Shown here: piece after piece, positions 1-7,754 of the stretch
Numbering within the stretch: the stretch's first letter is position 1
How the letters are laid out: the number at the start of each line of letters is the position of its first letter
NCBI RefSeq assembly: GCF_014898155.1
Contig: NZ_CP062938.1
Location: 1,984,001 to 2,048,000, forward strand
Origin: Bifidobacterium eulemuris
GTDB lineage: Bacteria; Actinomycetota; Actinomycetes; Actinomycetales; Bifidobacteriaceae
DNA length: 64,000 nt
Direction of reading: 5' to 3'
The notes under the pieces: model-generated
The model's input: only the letters and a program-made list of their open reading frames with translations
What the model was told of the DNA's origin: nothing
Databases searched by the model: none
Made by a program: the position numbers and the translations under genes

Positions 1-2688
1 CGTCTGTGCGGAAATATCATTTGTGTAATGGTCTCCTTGAGGATCCTCAGCCACCAGCTGCATGGGGATGATCTGCGAAATGTAGGCTTCGTTGCCTTCA
101 CCTTGGTTGAGACCACGTCCGGTGACGGACAGTGTGCCTGCGGTCGCGGAATCCACCGTGATGCTCGTGTTGGTTTCGGACACCGGACGCGGCGCGGCCA
201 CCACAGCCACACGAAGCGGGAAGAACACGTCATCGCCTGACGAATCGGCGGTCGACTGCGGGACCAGACGGACGATGCCGCTGGCGTCGGTGACATAGTT
301 GCTGGCGAATCCGGTGAGCGAATCGACCGGGTCCTGCGTCGGATCGATGGTGTGGCGCATCGCGGAGCGCACGGCGGTGAGCGTGACGTCGAATGTGGCG
401 GTGCCGTTCGCAGGGACCGTGACGCTGTTTGCACTGAGCCTGTAACTCACGCCGGGCGTCTCCACTCGCGGCAGATACTCCATATCGTAGGTGACTGAGG
501 TGTCCGCGGTGTTCGAGACGGTGAACCGCATGGTTCGCTGATCGCCGTCCTGCAAGACCTGCACGACACCGAATCCTCCCGCCACCGCCGCCTCGTCGGC
601 CGAAGCGAACACCGTCGCCTCGCTCGCCACCGCGCGCAGCGCATCGATACGGCCGGTGCCCACACGAAGCGGCCCGTACACGGTGGAACGGTCCTCCGTG
701 GTGACGTCATGATCCGCGGTGTTCATAATCGTGGCCTTCACCCGCTGAGGCGTCCAACCTTCCTCGCCTTCGTGCGCTTGGATGACCAATGCCGCGACAC
801 CGGAGACCAGCGGAGTGGCCATGGACGTGCCGCTCTTCACCGTGGCCTCGCTGCCTGTCGCGGAGGAGGCGGAGATGATGCCCACGCCGGGCGCGGCGAC
901 ATCGGGCTTGACGATGCCATCCACGGAACCATGGAAGCCGCGGCTGGTGAAACTGGCGATGATGTCGGAGAGCGAATCGGAATAATCCGCCAGAACGCTC
1001 ATTTTCAAATCCGACGACAACGTCACTTCAAGCGTGCTCTCATCCAGCGCGGACTGGATCATCTCATGGCTGGTGGCGTTCACTTCGAACATGGGGATGC
1101 TGTCGTTGCCGCCGATGCCGACGGTTGGAAGATCTTCGCGTGACGAGACCATCACGGCTATGGCACCGGCCTCGGCCGCGTTGTTGGCGACGGTCGCCGT
1201 GGGGCACGGTATGCTGGCATCATCCCAACTCGTCCAGGCGATTTTGCCTGCCACGGCCAGTCTGTCCTCTTCGGAATAGGCGGAACAACCTCCGACATTG
1301 TCTTGCGAAATCGCGACGACTTCGCCGGTGACGTCGAAGTCCTGTTCCAGATTCAACGAATATGCCCCAGCGAGGAGCTCTCCGTCGAGGTCATCCGGAG
1401 CGTGTACGAGAGCACCGTCCATCAGCGCGCCTCCTGATTGGCTCGCCGCCACGGTGAGCGCGCTGTTGGCCCCGGATGGATCGCCGGTTATGTCGACGAT
1501 GTCGCCGTCGTTGCCGGCTGCGATCACCGACAGCACGCCGTGCTCGGTGAGTGTATCCACCGCCTTGATATCAGCGGTATCCGGAGGGGTGGCCGACTCG
1601 CCGAGCGACATGGACACGATATCGATGCGTTTGCCGTTGGCGATCTGCTCTCCCACCCAGTCCAATGCGGGGGCGACGAGTTGGGTGCCCTCTGCGGTGT
1701 CTCCGAAAACCTTCAGCGCGTAGATGCCCGCCTCCGGTGCGGAGCCAGGCGCAATGCGCATAGCGCGCACATCGTCCTCACTGAGCGTCTCATAGTCGCC
1801 ACGGTAGGTCTCTCCATCGGCGGTGACGCCATAGCCTGCGGCGGTGCCGGCCACATGGGTGCCGTGGCCCGCGCTTGCCCCTTCGATAGGGTTCGCGTCG
1901 GGAGTGGGGAGATCCGTGCCATCACCCACATAGTCTGTTCCGGCGAAGTCGTAGCCGCCCAGATACTTGGTATCATCCAGCATGGCGTGCAGGATCTCGT
2001 TCTCCAGCGGATCGTCGGTGCGGGCCAAAGCGGTCTGGTAGTCGTCGATATCGCCGCTGCCGCCGAAGTCGGCATGCGTGTAATCGAAACCGGTGTCGAT
2101 TATGGCGATGTTCACCCCCTCGCCGGTGTTATGGGTCTGCGTCCATGTGTCGATCGCTCCGATAAGGGCGTCGCTGTTGACGTTGGCGGGCGTGGCGTTG
2201 CCCTCCATGGAGGTGACGGTGTCGGTATCCGTGGTCAACGGCACGTACGTGGCCACGGGCGCGACGGAAACGATCTGATCGTTTTCCTCGGCGAGCTCGG
2301 CCAAAGCTTGGGCGTCGGCGTGGACGGCGAAGCCCGAAAGCGTGTAGCTGGCGGTGTAGATCACCTGTGCGTCGGGGTCGAGTTCCTTAAGACGGTCGAG
2401 CACCGTGTCGGAGAGCTGCTCGGATTGTTCGGCGGTCTCATTGGCGGCCGCCGTTGCGGCCTCTTGGGATCGGCCTCGTGCCTGCATACGGTCGTATTGC
2501 TCGAGTCCGGTGGGCGCGTCGGTTTCGATGAACGCTGTGGTGGTGCCTTCGGTTTCGAGATACGGGGAGATTGGATCGTCGCTGTTCCCGTCTGTGGGAT
2601 TGGCCAAAGCCATCGGCGTCAGTGATCCGGTCAACGCGATGCAGGCGATCAACGCGCCCAAACGTCTTCCAATGTGATGGTTGTTCAC
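1..2688 (-). CDS. Secreted subtilisin-like serine protease (S8), C-terminus cut by window edge
   Basis: The minus strand reads open from a GTG at 2688 to the window edge, so at least 896 residues are present and the 3' end is missing. The N-terminus looks like a signal peptide (RR, then a hydrophobic stretch, then SLTPMALA). An inhibitor-like prodomain follows. The S8 triad is visible: Asp in AIIDTG (about nt 2095), His in GHGTHVAGT (about nt 1860) and Ser in GTSMATPLVSG (about nt 815). A protease-associated domain is inserted between His and Ser, as in Vpr/C5a-peptidase-type enzymes, and Fn3-like beta segments follow the Ser. The purine-rich AGAAGGGA lies just before the GTG; an in-frame ATG at 2712 is an alternative start but would place that site inside the gene. 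Likely a surface or secreted protease acting on proteins or peptides; the substrate cannot be read from sequence. A cell-wall anchor could lie beyond the edge. Confidence 0.9.
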   Translation of the reverse strand, partial: MNNHHIGRRLGALIACIALTGSLTPMALANPTDGNSDDPISPYLETEGTTTAFIETDAPTGLEQYDRMQARGRSQEAATAAANETAEQSEQLSDTVLDRLKELDPDAQVIYTASYTLSGFAVHADAQALAELAEENDQIVSVAPVATYVPLTTDTDTVTSMEGNATPANVNSDALIGAIDTWTQTHNTGEGVNIAIIDTGFDYTHADFGGSGDIDDYQTALARTDDPLENEILHAMLDDTKYLGGYDFAGTDYVGDGTDLPTPDANPIEGASAGHGTHVAGTAAGYGVTADGETYRGDYETLSEDDVRAMRIAPGSAPEAGIYALKVFGDTAEGTQLVAPALDWVGEQIANGKRIDIVSMSLGESATPPDTADIKAVDTLTEHGVLSVIAAGNDGDIVDITGDPSGANSALTVAASQSGGALMDGALVHAPDDLDGELLAGAYSLNLEQDFDVTGEVVAISQDNVGGCSAYSEEDRLAVAGKIAWTSWDDASIPCPTATVANNAAEAGAIAVMVSSREDLPTVGIGGNDSIPMFEVNATSHEMIQSALDESTLEVTLSSDLKMSVLADYSDSLSDIIASFTSRGFHGSVDGIVKPDVAAPGVGIISASSATGSEATVKSGTSMATPLVSGVAALVIQAHEGEEGWTPQRVKATIMNTADHDVTTEDRSTVYGPLRVGTGRIDALRAVASEATVFASADEAAVAGGFGVVQVLQDGDQRTMRFTVSNTADTSVTYDMEYLPRVETPGVSYRLSANSVTVPANGTATFDVTLTAVRSAMRHTIDPTQDPVDSLTGFASNYVTDASGIVRLVPQSTADSSGDDVFFPLRVAVVAAPRPVSETNTSITVDSATAGTLSVTGRGLNQGEGNEAYISQIIPMQLVAEDPQGDHYTNDISAQT

Positions 2689-2854
2689 CAGTGCGTCCCT
2701 TCTTCTCAGCATGAGTGTGGTGTTCGGTGAGGGATAGCCTTTATGCGTCATTGCAGATTCGGCATCGGGGGAGGGGGTACCCGTCACGCGACCTCCTTAA
2801 GTGTATGCCCAAAACTTGTCATATGCGACGATATCGTCGAATCGAGGTGAGCGA

Positions 2855-2923
2855 TGTAGTCATGGCGTATAAAAGCGGTGGATAACACGCCGGCTGGTGG
2901 ATAACCGCAAGGCTGGAACCACA
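2855..2923 (+). repeat. 69-bp promoter-region repeat, copy A, with two DnaA-box-like 9-mers
   Basis: This 69-bp element lies just upstream of the tadZ-like gene and is closely matched at 6323–6391 upstream of flp. It contains GGTGGATAA twice (2877–2885 and 2896–2904), 19 bp apart. The reverse complement TTATCCACC differs by one base from the classical DnaA box TTATCCACA. The conserved flanks begin TGTAGTCA and end GGCTGGAACCACA. It probably marks co-regulation of the two tad transcription units; whether DnaA or another factor binds is inference. Confidence 0.7.
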
Positions 2924-2937
2924 GGAGCCGGTTCAGG

Positions 2938-4056
2938 TTGCCTGCGCACGGTCGCGTACGGTTCAATCAGGCCATGAACACACAACCTTGCATTCCATCG
3001 GCCCGACAGCGCTATTACACGCCACCGCGCCAACTTGCCTTATGCGAACGGCAGCCCGCGCGAGGTGCCGAACGCGCAATCGGGCCGCCGAAATCCTCCT
3101 ACGGCGGGGTCGCGCTGGACGGTGATTCGGGAATACTGGTTCCCGTGGCCGACACCGTGACCGCCTTGGACAATGTGGTCACACTGTCGGCCGCGCATGC
3201 CGGCATCGGATTGAGCACGATGGCGGCCATGCTCGCCTGGACCTTGCAGGAACGCGATCTCGACTGCGCGCTGGTCGACGCCGACCTCGCCGTGGGAGGC
3301 CTTGACGTGCTGCTCGGCATCGAAGGCGAACCGGGCACACGCTTCAACCAGATCGACGCGCCGTTGGGGCGGTTGGAATCCGACGCGTTGAACCATGAAC
3401 TTCCCCGATGGGAAGGCGTGCGCGTTCTCGCCTGCAATCCTTGGGAGGCCAAGCAGCCTGACTGGTGGGAGGCGCAGGCGGCCATACGGGCGCTCGCCGA
3501 CGTGAACCATCTCGTCATCGTAGATGTGGGGCGGGGAGATCTGCTCGCCAGCGTGCCGGAGCTTGCCATGGCGGCGCAGGTGATGGCGGTGGAATTATCC
3601 GTGCTGGGACTGGCTCGGGCGAAGGTCCATCTTGCGCGGTTGGCGGCGCAGGAGAGTCCGCGGCCCGAACTGGTCGGCATCACACCGCGCGGATTGCCGA
3701 AATCAGGCAAAGCCGTGGGCCTGGACGAGGCGGAGGATTATCTGTCGCGTCCGTTCGTCGGCGGCATCACCCATACGCCCAAACTCTGCGGCGAGATGCT
3801 TGACGGCCTGGGCATCCGCAGGATTCCGCGAAACGCGCGCGGCACCTTGAATCGGCTGGCCGATCGGATCGAGGATCTGCTGGCCTTTGGACAAGACATC
3901 GGACAAAACATCGGACAAGACACGGGAGGAACCGCCCTCCAGAGAAGGAACTCGTTCAGGAGCGATGCGGACGATTATGGCGCACGCCGGCGGAACATGC
4001 GCGAACAGCGTCCCGTAAGAATGACGAACGGCGGAAATGAGGTGATGGCGCGATGA
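2938..4056 (+). CDS. tadZ: TadZ/CpaE-like atypical ParA-family ATPase of the Tad pilus locus
   Basis: First gene of the Flp/Tad pilus operon. TadZ/CpaE proteins are MinD/ParA-superfamily proteins that place the pilus machine in the cell. The MinD-like core is seen at VVTLSAAHAGIGLSTMAAML, followed by VDADLAVGGLDVLLG (switch-like Asp) and HLVIVDVGRGD. The deviant Walker A lysine of the usual KGGxGKT is replaced by Leu (GIGLST), so ATP hydrolysis is doubtful. The tail carries a near-perfect 12-nt tandem repeat (about 3889–3924) coding GQDIGQNIGQDT. The start is uncertain: TTG 2938 has AGGAG ten bases upstream, while ATG 2974 lacks a clear ribosome site. The stop overlaps the tadA start (ATGA), which shows translational coupling. 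Confidence 0.8.
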   Translation: MPAHGRVRFNQAMNTQPCIPSARQRYYTPPRQLALCERQPARGAERAIGPPKSSYGGVALDGDSGILVPVADTVTALDNVVTLSAAHAGIGLSTMAAMLAWTLQERDLDCALVDADLAVGGLDVLLGIEGEPGTRFNQIDAPLGRLESDALNHELPRWEGVRVLACNPWEAKQPDWWEAQAAIRALADVNHLVIVDVGRGDLLASVPELAMAAQVMAVELSVLGLARAKVHLARLAAQESPRPELVGITPRGLPKSGKAVGLDEAEDYLSRPFVGGITHTPKLCGEMLDGLGIRRIPRNARGTLNRLADRIEDLLAFGQDIGQNIGQDTGGTALQRRNSFRSDADDYGARRRNMREQRPVRMTNGGNEVMAR

Positions 4057-5054
4057 GTCTGCTGGATTTCGGCCCGCTGCGGGACCTGGCCGACGATCCG
4101 CGAGTCACCGACGCGGCGGTCACCTGCGACGGCCGCGTATGGGTGGACACCGGTGAGGGCATGCGTGAATACCTGCCGCGCGTACCGTTCCGATCACCTC
4201 CCGTGGTGCGCGAATACGCTGTGCGATTATGCGCTCAGCTGGGAAGGCGGTTGGACGACGCCTGCCCCATCGCGGACGCCTCCAGCGTGGAAGGCGTTCG
4301 CGTGCATGCGGTGATCGCGCCGCTGGTGCCGCAGGGAGCGGCCGTCACCATACGATTTCCACGACAAGGGAGCCCGAGCTTGGAGCGGTTGGAGCGAGAC
4401 GCGTTGTTTCCTCATGCATGGTCGCCGGTATTGACTGGTTTGGTGCGCAAGCGGGCCACCGTGATGATCACCGGTGGCACCGGCGTGGGCAAAACCACGT
4501 TGCTGAAAGCGCTGCTGGCGCGATGCGGGGACTGCGAGCGCATCGTCACTGTGGAGGAAGTACGGGAATTGGGCGCGTTGGGGCACGGTGACCATGTCTC
4601 ATTGGTGAGCCGTGAGGCCAATGTGGAGGGTGCCGGCGCCATCGGACTGTCGGAATTGGTGAAAGCGACATTGCGTATGCGTCCCGACCGGGTGGTGTTG
4701 GGTGAGGCGCGTGGCGAGGAGATCGTGGATCTTTTGCGTGCGTTCAACTCCGGGCATCGCGGCGGCATGACCACATTGCATGCCGATTCGGTGGGGCGGG
4801 TCCCGTCGCGGCTGATCACGCTCGGGCTGTTGGCCGGTGTGGAGCCGCGCGCGATGGCGATGCTGGCCGGGGACGCGTTCGATGCGGTGTTGCATTTGGA
4901 ACGTGCGGGCGGCCGGCGGCATATCGCGCAGATCGGTGTGCTGCGCATCACGGAGGGATTGGGATTGGTCGGTGTGCCGCTGGTTGGTTGGAGTGGAGTC
5001 GGCGATCCGGTGGAGGGGCCCGGCTGGCAAAGATTTTGCGAGATGTGGACATGA
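4053..5054 (+). CDS. tadA: TadA/CpaF-type secretion ATPase of the Flp pilus
   Basis: Hexameric secretion ATPase that powers assembly of Flp pili at the inner face of the membrane. Residues 141–149 form the Walker A motif GGTGVGKTT. An acidic Asp-box region (VTVEEVRELGAL), the Walker B-like RPDRVVLGEARGEE and the histidine box HRGGMTTLHADS follow in the order usual for type II/IV secretion ATPases. At 333 residues it is somewhat shorter than proteobacterial CpaF, mainly at the N-terminus. The start ATG lies in the ATGA overlap with the preceding gene, and the stop overlaps the next start (ATGA at 5051), so the genes form one coupled operon. Confidence 0.93.
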   Translation: MSLLDFGPLRDLADDPRVTDAAVTCDGRVWVDTGEGMREYLPRVPFRSPPVVREYAVRLCAQLGRRLDDACPIADASSVEGVRVHAVIAPLVPQGAAVTIRFPRQGSPSLERLERDALFPHAWSPVLTGLVRKRATVMITGGTGVGKTTLLKALLARCGDCERIVTVEEVRELGALGHGDHVSLVSREANVEGAGAIGLSELVKATLRMRPDRVVLGEARGEEIVDLLRAFNSGHRGGMTTLHADSVGRVPSRLITLGLLAGVEPRAMAMLAGDAFDAVLHLERAGGRRHIAQIGVLRITEGLGLVGVPLVGWSGVGDPVEGPGWQRFCEMWT

Positions 5055-6304
5055 TGGTGGTCGCCGTGCTGGCTGCGATGGCGGCGGTGCTGCTCTGGCC
5101 CGTACGAGCGGAGCTGGTGGGGGAACGCTTGGAGGCGATGCGGCGTCATGGGACGCTGGACGTTCCCGGACATGCCGGGGACGATGGAAGCGACGGGGAT
5201 TGCGGAGGCGGGGAACGTTTATGGCTTGATGGAAAGTCTGCGCGAGACGGTATGCGGCGCATCCGGAGCGGTGGAAGTCGGGCGGATGCGCGGTCGCCGG
5301 AGTGGACGAGACCGCGTTTGGGTTCGCAAGGATTGTCGGGGATGATCGCGGCGGCGATCGCCCACGTGCGTTCCGGCGGCACGGTGGCGCAGGCGTTCGG
5401 GCTGGGCGGCATGCGTGTGACGGTCGCTCGCTTGTCGCCGATCGTGGAGGCGTGGCGCTCGCCGGAGGAGAGCGGGGAGACGGCGAGATACGTCGCCATA
5501 GGCATCGTCGCGGCATGCCGGCTCAGCGAGGAGCTTGGCTGTGCGGCGGCCCGATGTCTGCAGACGGTTGCGGCGGCCTATCGGCGTGTGCGTTTGGCCG
5601 AGACCCGCAGACGGCAGGCTTTCGCCGTTCCTCAAGCCACCTCCGTTCTGTTGAGCGTTCTGCCGGTGGGAACGGTGGCGCTTGGGGAATTGATGGGATT
5701 GCGCCCGTTGTCGTTCCTGCTGGGAACGGATCGCGGGCTTGGTTGCCTGGCGTTGGGTGGATGCTGCTATGCCATCGGATTGTTGTGGAATCGGGCGCTG
5801 CTGCGCGGCATGATGGCGAATATCGGGATGCTCAACCGCGATGTGGGCGGGATATCCGCCGACGGCGGTGTGGTGCCGTGGCTGACGTTGATCATCGCGA
5901 TGCTGGATGTGGCGTTGAGGCAGGGCTCTTCGATCCCTCGCGCGCTCGCCGTGGTGGGACGGATATGCGGTGGCGGGATCGGCTTGGGGATGGTTCGGGC
6001 CGGCGAGGCGTTATTGCGCGGCGCCTCATGGCATGACGCCTGGGTGGTGCAGCGCGCGGACCGATCGGCCGGTGAGGCGTTCGATCTGATCTGCACGGCT
6101 TTGGAACCGTCATGGACGCGTGGCGATATGTCTTCGGCGCGTTTGGAGGCCGTCGTCGACCGTTTGGATGCCGAGGAGCGTGCGGCCATCGAACAGGCCG
6201 CCTCGCGGTTGTCGGTGCGGTTGCTGATGCCTTCGGGACTGTGTTTTCTGCCGGCGTTCGTGTTCGTGGGCATCGTGCCGTCCATCATCTCCTTCGCCGT
6301 ATGA
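5051..6304 (+). CDS. tadB: Fused TadB–TadC inner-membrane platform protein
   Basis: A 417-residue protein that seems to join two type II secretion F (T2SF) modules normally made as separate TadB and TadC proteins. The first half has an N-terminal membrane helix (MMVVAVLAAMAAVLLW), a cytoplasmic helical part (CRLSEELGCAAARC) and two hydrophobic segments (VLLSVLPVGTVALGELMG and LGCLALGGCCYAIGLLW). The second half repeats the pattern with a membrane segment (VPWLTLIIAMLDVAL), LRQGSSIPRALAVVG and a C-terminal hydrophobic hairpin ending the protein (LCFLPAFVFVGIVPSIISFAV region). No stop or restart separates the halves. It would form the membrane platform that TadA drives. The start is the ATGA overlap with tadA; the GTG-rich upstream extension is unlikely. 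Confidence 0.85.
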   Translation: MMVVAVLAAMAAVLLWPVRAELVGERLEAMRRHGTLDVPGHAGDDGSDGDCGGGERLWLDGKSARDGMRRIRSGGSRADARSPEWTRPRLGSQGLSGMIAAAIAHVRSGGTVAQAFGLGGMRVTVARLSPIVEAWRSPEESGETARYVAIGIVAACRLSEELGCAAARCLQTVAAAYRRVRLAETRRRQAFAVPQATSVLLSVLPVGTVALGELMGLRPLSFLLGTDRGLGCLALGGCCYAIGLLWNRALLRGMMANIGMLNRDVGGISADGGVVPWLTLIIAMLDVALRQGSSIPRALAVVGRICGGGIGLGMVRAGEALLRGASWHDAWVVQRADRSAGEAFDLICTALEPSWTRGDMSSARLEAVVDRLDAEERAAIEQAASRLSVRLLMPSGLCFLPAFVFVGIVPSIISFAV

Positions 6305-6322
6305 CGCCTTTCACGACGTCGT

Positions 6323-6391
6323 TGTAGTCAGGTGCCGTAAAAGCGGTGGATAACACGCCGACCTGTGGATAACAACGAGGCTGGAACCACA
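6323..6391 (+). repeat. 69-bp promoter-region repeat, copy B, with a perfect DnaA-box 9-mer
   Basis: Second copy of the element at 2855–2923, here between tadBC and flp. It holds GGTGGATAA (6345–6353) and TGTGGATAA (6364–6372), again 19 bp apart. The second is the exact reverse complement of TTATCCACA. Its position suggests that flp has its own promoter in addition to read-through from tadZ, which would fit a pilin needed in excess. Confidence 0.7.
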
Positions 6392-6517
6392 TACCCCTGC
6401 ACGAGATGCGCGGGCGGGGTCCGGTATCGCATAGTGGGCATACCGCTCCCTACCAGGTGCGGCGCAATATTGGAGACGGCCGGCGCTCGCGTCGGTCGCT
6501 GCGGAGAAAGGAACATC

Positions 6518-6805
6518 ATGAACACGATCGTCCCCATCAACGTCGATGGGCATGCGGGTTTCTATATACGGGCCAAGGAGCGGATGCTCGCATTGAACGC
6601 GCAGGCTCGCGAACGGCTCTGTCTGATGGATGCGCGTCTGCGGACGTTGACCGCCGAACCGGAGGAGGGCGCGGCCACAGCCGAATACGCCGTGGTGTTG
6701 GTCGCCGCCACGGGATTCGCGGCATTGCTGGTCACCATCCTCAAATCCGATGCGATCAAGACGCTGCTTACCGGCATCGTCAAAAAAGCGTTGAATGTCG
6801 GGTGA
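6518..6805 (+). CDS. flp: Flp-type major pilin (DUF4244-like)
   Basis: A 95-residue prepilin. After a charged leader of about 50 residues comes EEGAATAEYAVVLVAATGFA, which fits the prepilin peptidase pattern Gly–Ala…Glu-Tyr with the invariant Glu five residues into the mature form. A single hydrophobic helix follows, with KSDAIKTLLTGIVKKAL at the end. Actinobacterial Flp homologues of this kind (DUF4244 family) build thin Tad pili. The GAGAAAGGA ribosome site (6504–6512) fixes the ATG at 6518. It stands just behind repeat copy B and overlaps tadE (TGATG). No prepilin peptidase gene is present in the window, so processing must be encoded elsewhere. Confidence 0.88.
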   Translation: MNTIVPINVDGHAGFYIRAKERMLALNAQARERLCLMDARLRTLTAEPEEGAATAEYAVVLVAATGFAALLVTILKSDAIKTLLTGIVKKALNVG

Positions 6806-7236
6806 TGGCGATGCGTGCGACATCAAGCCGACCGGTCGGCAAGGCGCGGCTGCCGCCCGCCTTCCGCCCGTACCGTGCCATGCGATGGCGGATGTGGTCG
6901 TCGTCATACGATCGCGGAGCGGCCACGGCCGAATTCGCGGTGGTGTTGCCGTGCGTGGTGGTGGTCGCGGCGTTGCTGCTCTCGTTGACCCAGGCGGTCG
7001 TCGTTTCGATGGATTGCCGGGATGCCGCCGCCGCGGCCGCTCGAGAACTGGTGGTCGGCGGGACCGAATCGCAGGCGAAGCGGATCGCCGGCCGGATGGC
7101 GCGATCCGATGTCACGGTCGATATCGTCTATCGCGAGCGATACGTGGATGTGACCGTCACATGCCCGGTATTGCCCGGACCGATGAATCTGCTGCCCGCG
7201 CGCGTCACCGGAGCGGCAACGGGAATCGTGCCATGA
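6805..7236 (+). CDS. tadE: TadE-like minor pilin (pseudopilin)
   Basis: A 143-residue pseudopilin of the Tad system. The signature DRGAATAEFAVVLPCVVVVAALLL combines the prepilin cleavage pattern with the transmembrane helix, and LTQAVVVSMDCRDAAAAAARE continues the amphipathic helix. The small C-terminal domain includes VTVTCPVLPGP. The start ATG overlaps the flp stop (TGATG at 6803), and the 3' end overlaps the tadF start (ATGA at 7233). Minor pilins of this type are thought to start or stabilise the pilus. Confidence 0.88.
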   Translation: MAMRATSSRPVGKARLPPAFRPYRAMRWRMWSSSYDRGAATAEFAVVLPCVVVVAALLLSLTQAVVVSMDCRDAAAAAARELVVGGTESQAKRIAGRMARSDVTVDIVYRERYVDVTVTCPVLPGPMNLLPARVTGAATGIVP

Positions 7237-7700
7237 ACGCGGCGAAGCCGATGCGGCGTTTTCTGACACGATGTTTCCCGACGCGATGTTTCCCAACACG
7301 GCGTTCCGCGTCCGTGAAACAGGTCTCCTCTCCGAACGGATCCATACTCGCCGCCGACGAGGGGTCCGGCACCATGGCGGGCGTCATGCTCATCATGGTG
7401 GCCGGACTGATGTTGGCGGTTGCGGCGGCGGCCGGCAATCTGCTGGTCTGCCAGACCCAAGCGCGTGCCATAGCGGATTTGGCCGCCATCCAGGCGGCGG
7501 TCGCATGGCGTCAGGGGCGGACGGACGATCCGTGCGCGCTCGCGGCCGATGTGGCCGCAGTCAACGACGGCGACATCGGCCGGTGTGTTGTGGATGGCGA
7601 CGATGTGGAACTCAGCGTCGTCGTTGCCACAATGGTGCCGGTGGCGCCCCAAGTGGAACGGGCGTCGCGTGCGGGACCGGTGGAATGTCGGGAATTGTGA
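7233..7700 (+). CDS. tadF: TadF/Rv3654c-like TadE-family protein, last gene of the tad operon
   Basis: A 155-residue protein with DEGSGTMAGVMLIMVAGLMLAVAAAAGNLL followed by QARAIADLAAIQAA, the pattern of the actinobacterial Rv3654c-like TadE family found in secretion/helicase neighbourhoods. The N-terminal region contains a near-perfect 15-bp tandem duplication (about 7268–7300; protein TRCFPTRCFPTRR), which lies ahead of the membrane helix and may be tolerated because this leader is removed. Two Cys in the C-terminal domain (DDPCAL, GRCVVD) could form a disulphide outside the cell. The start is the ATGA overlap with tadE. No terminator is seen before the next gene 55 bp on. Confidence 0.82.
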   Translation: MNAAKPMRRFLTRCFPTRCFPTRRSASVKQVSSPNGSILAADEGSGTMAGVMLIMVAGLMLAVAAAAGNLLVCQTQARAIADLAAIQAAVAWRQGRTDDPCALAADVAAVNDGDIGRCVVDGDDVELSVVVATMVPVAPQVERASRAGPVECREL

Positions 7701-7754
7701 ACACGAGCATCTCGCCTCTGGCGCAACGTGCCCGGTATTGGTTATCGTTGCGGT

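Noticed and set aside
1438..2625. Long open frame on the plus strand opposite the protease
   Set aside because: It is antisense to a gene with a complete S8 triad and signal peptide; its own translation is Gly/Arg/His-rich without family features, as expected from GC-rich third positions.
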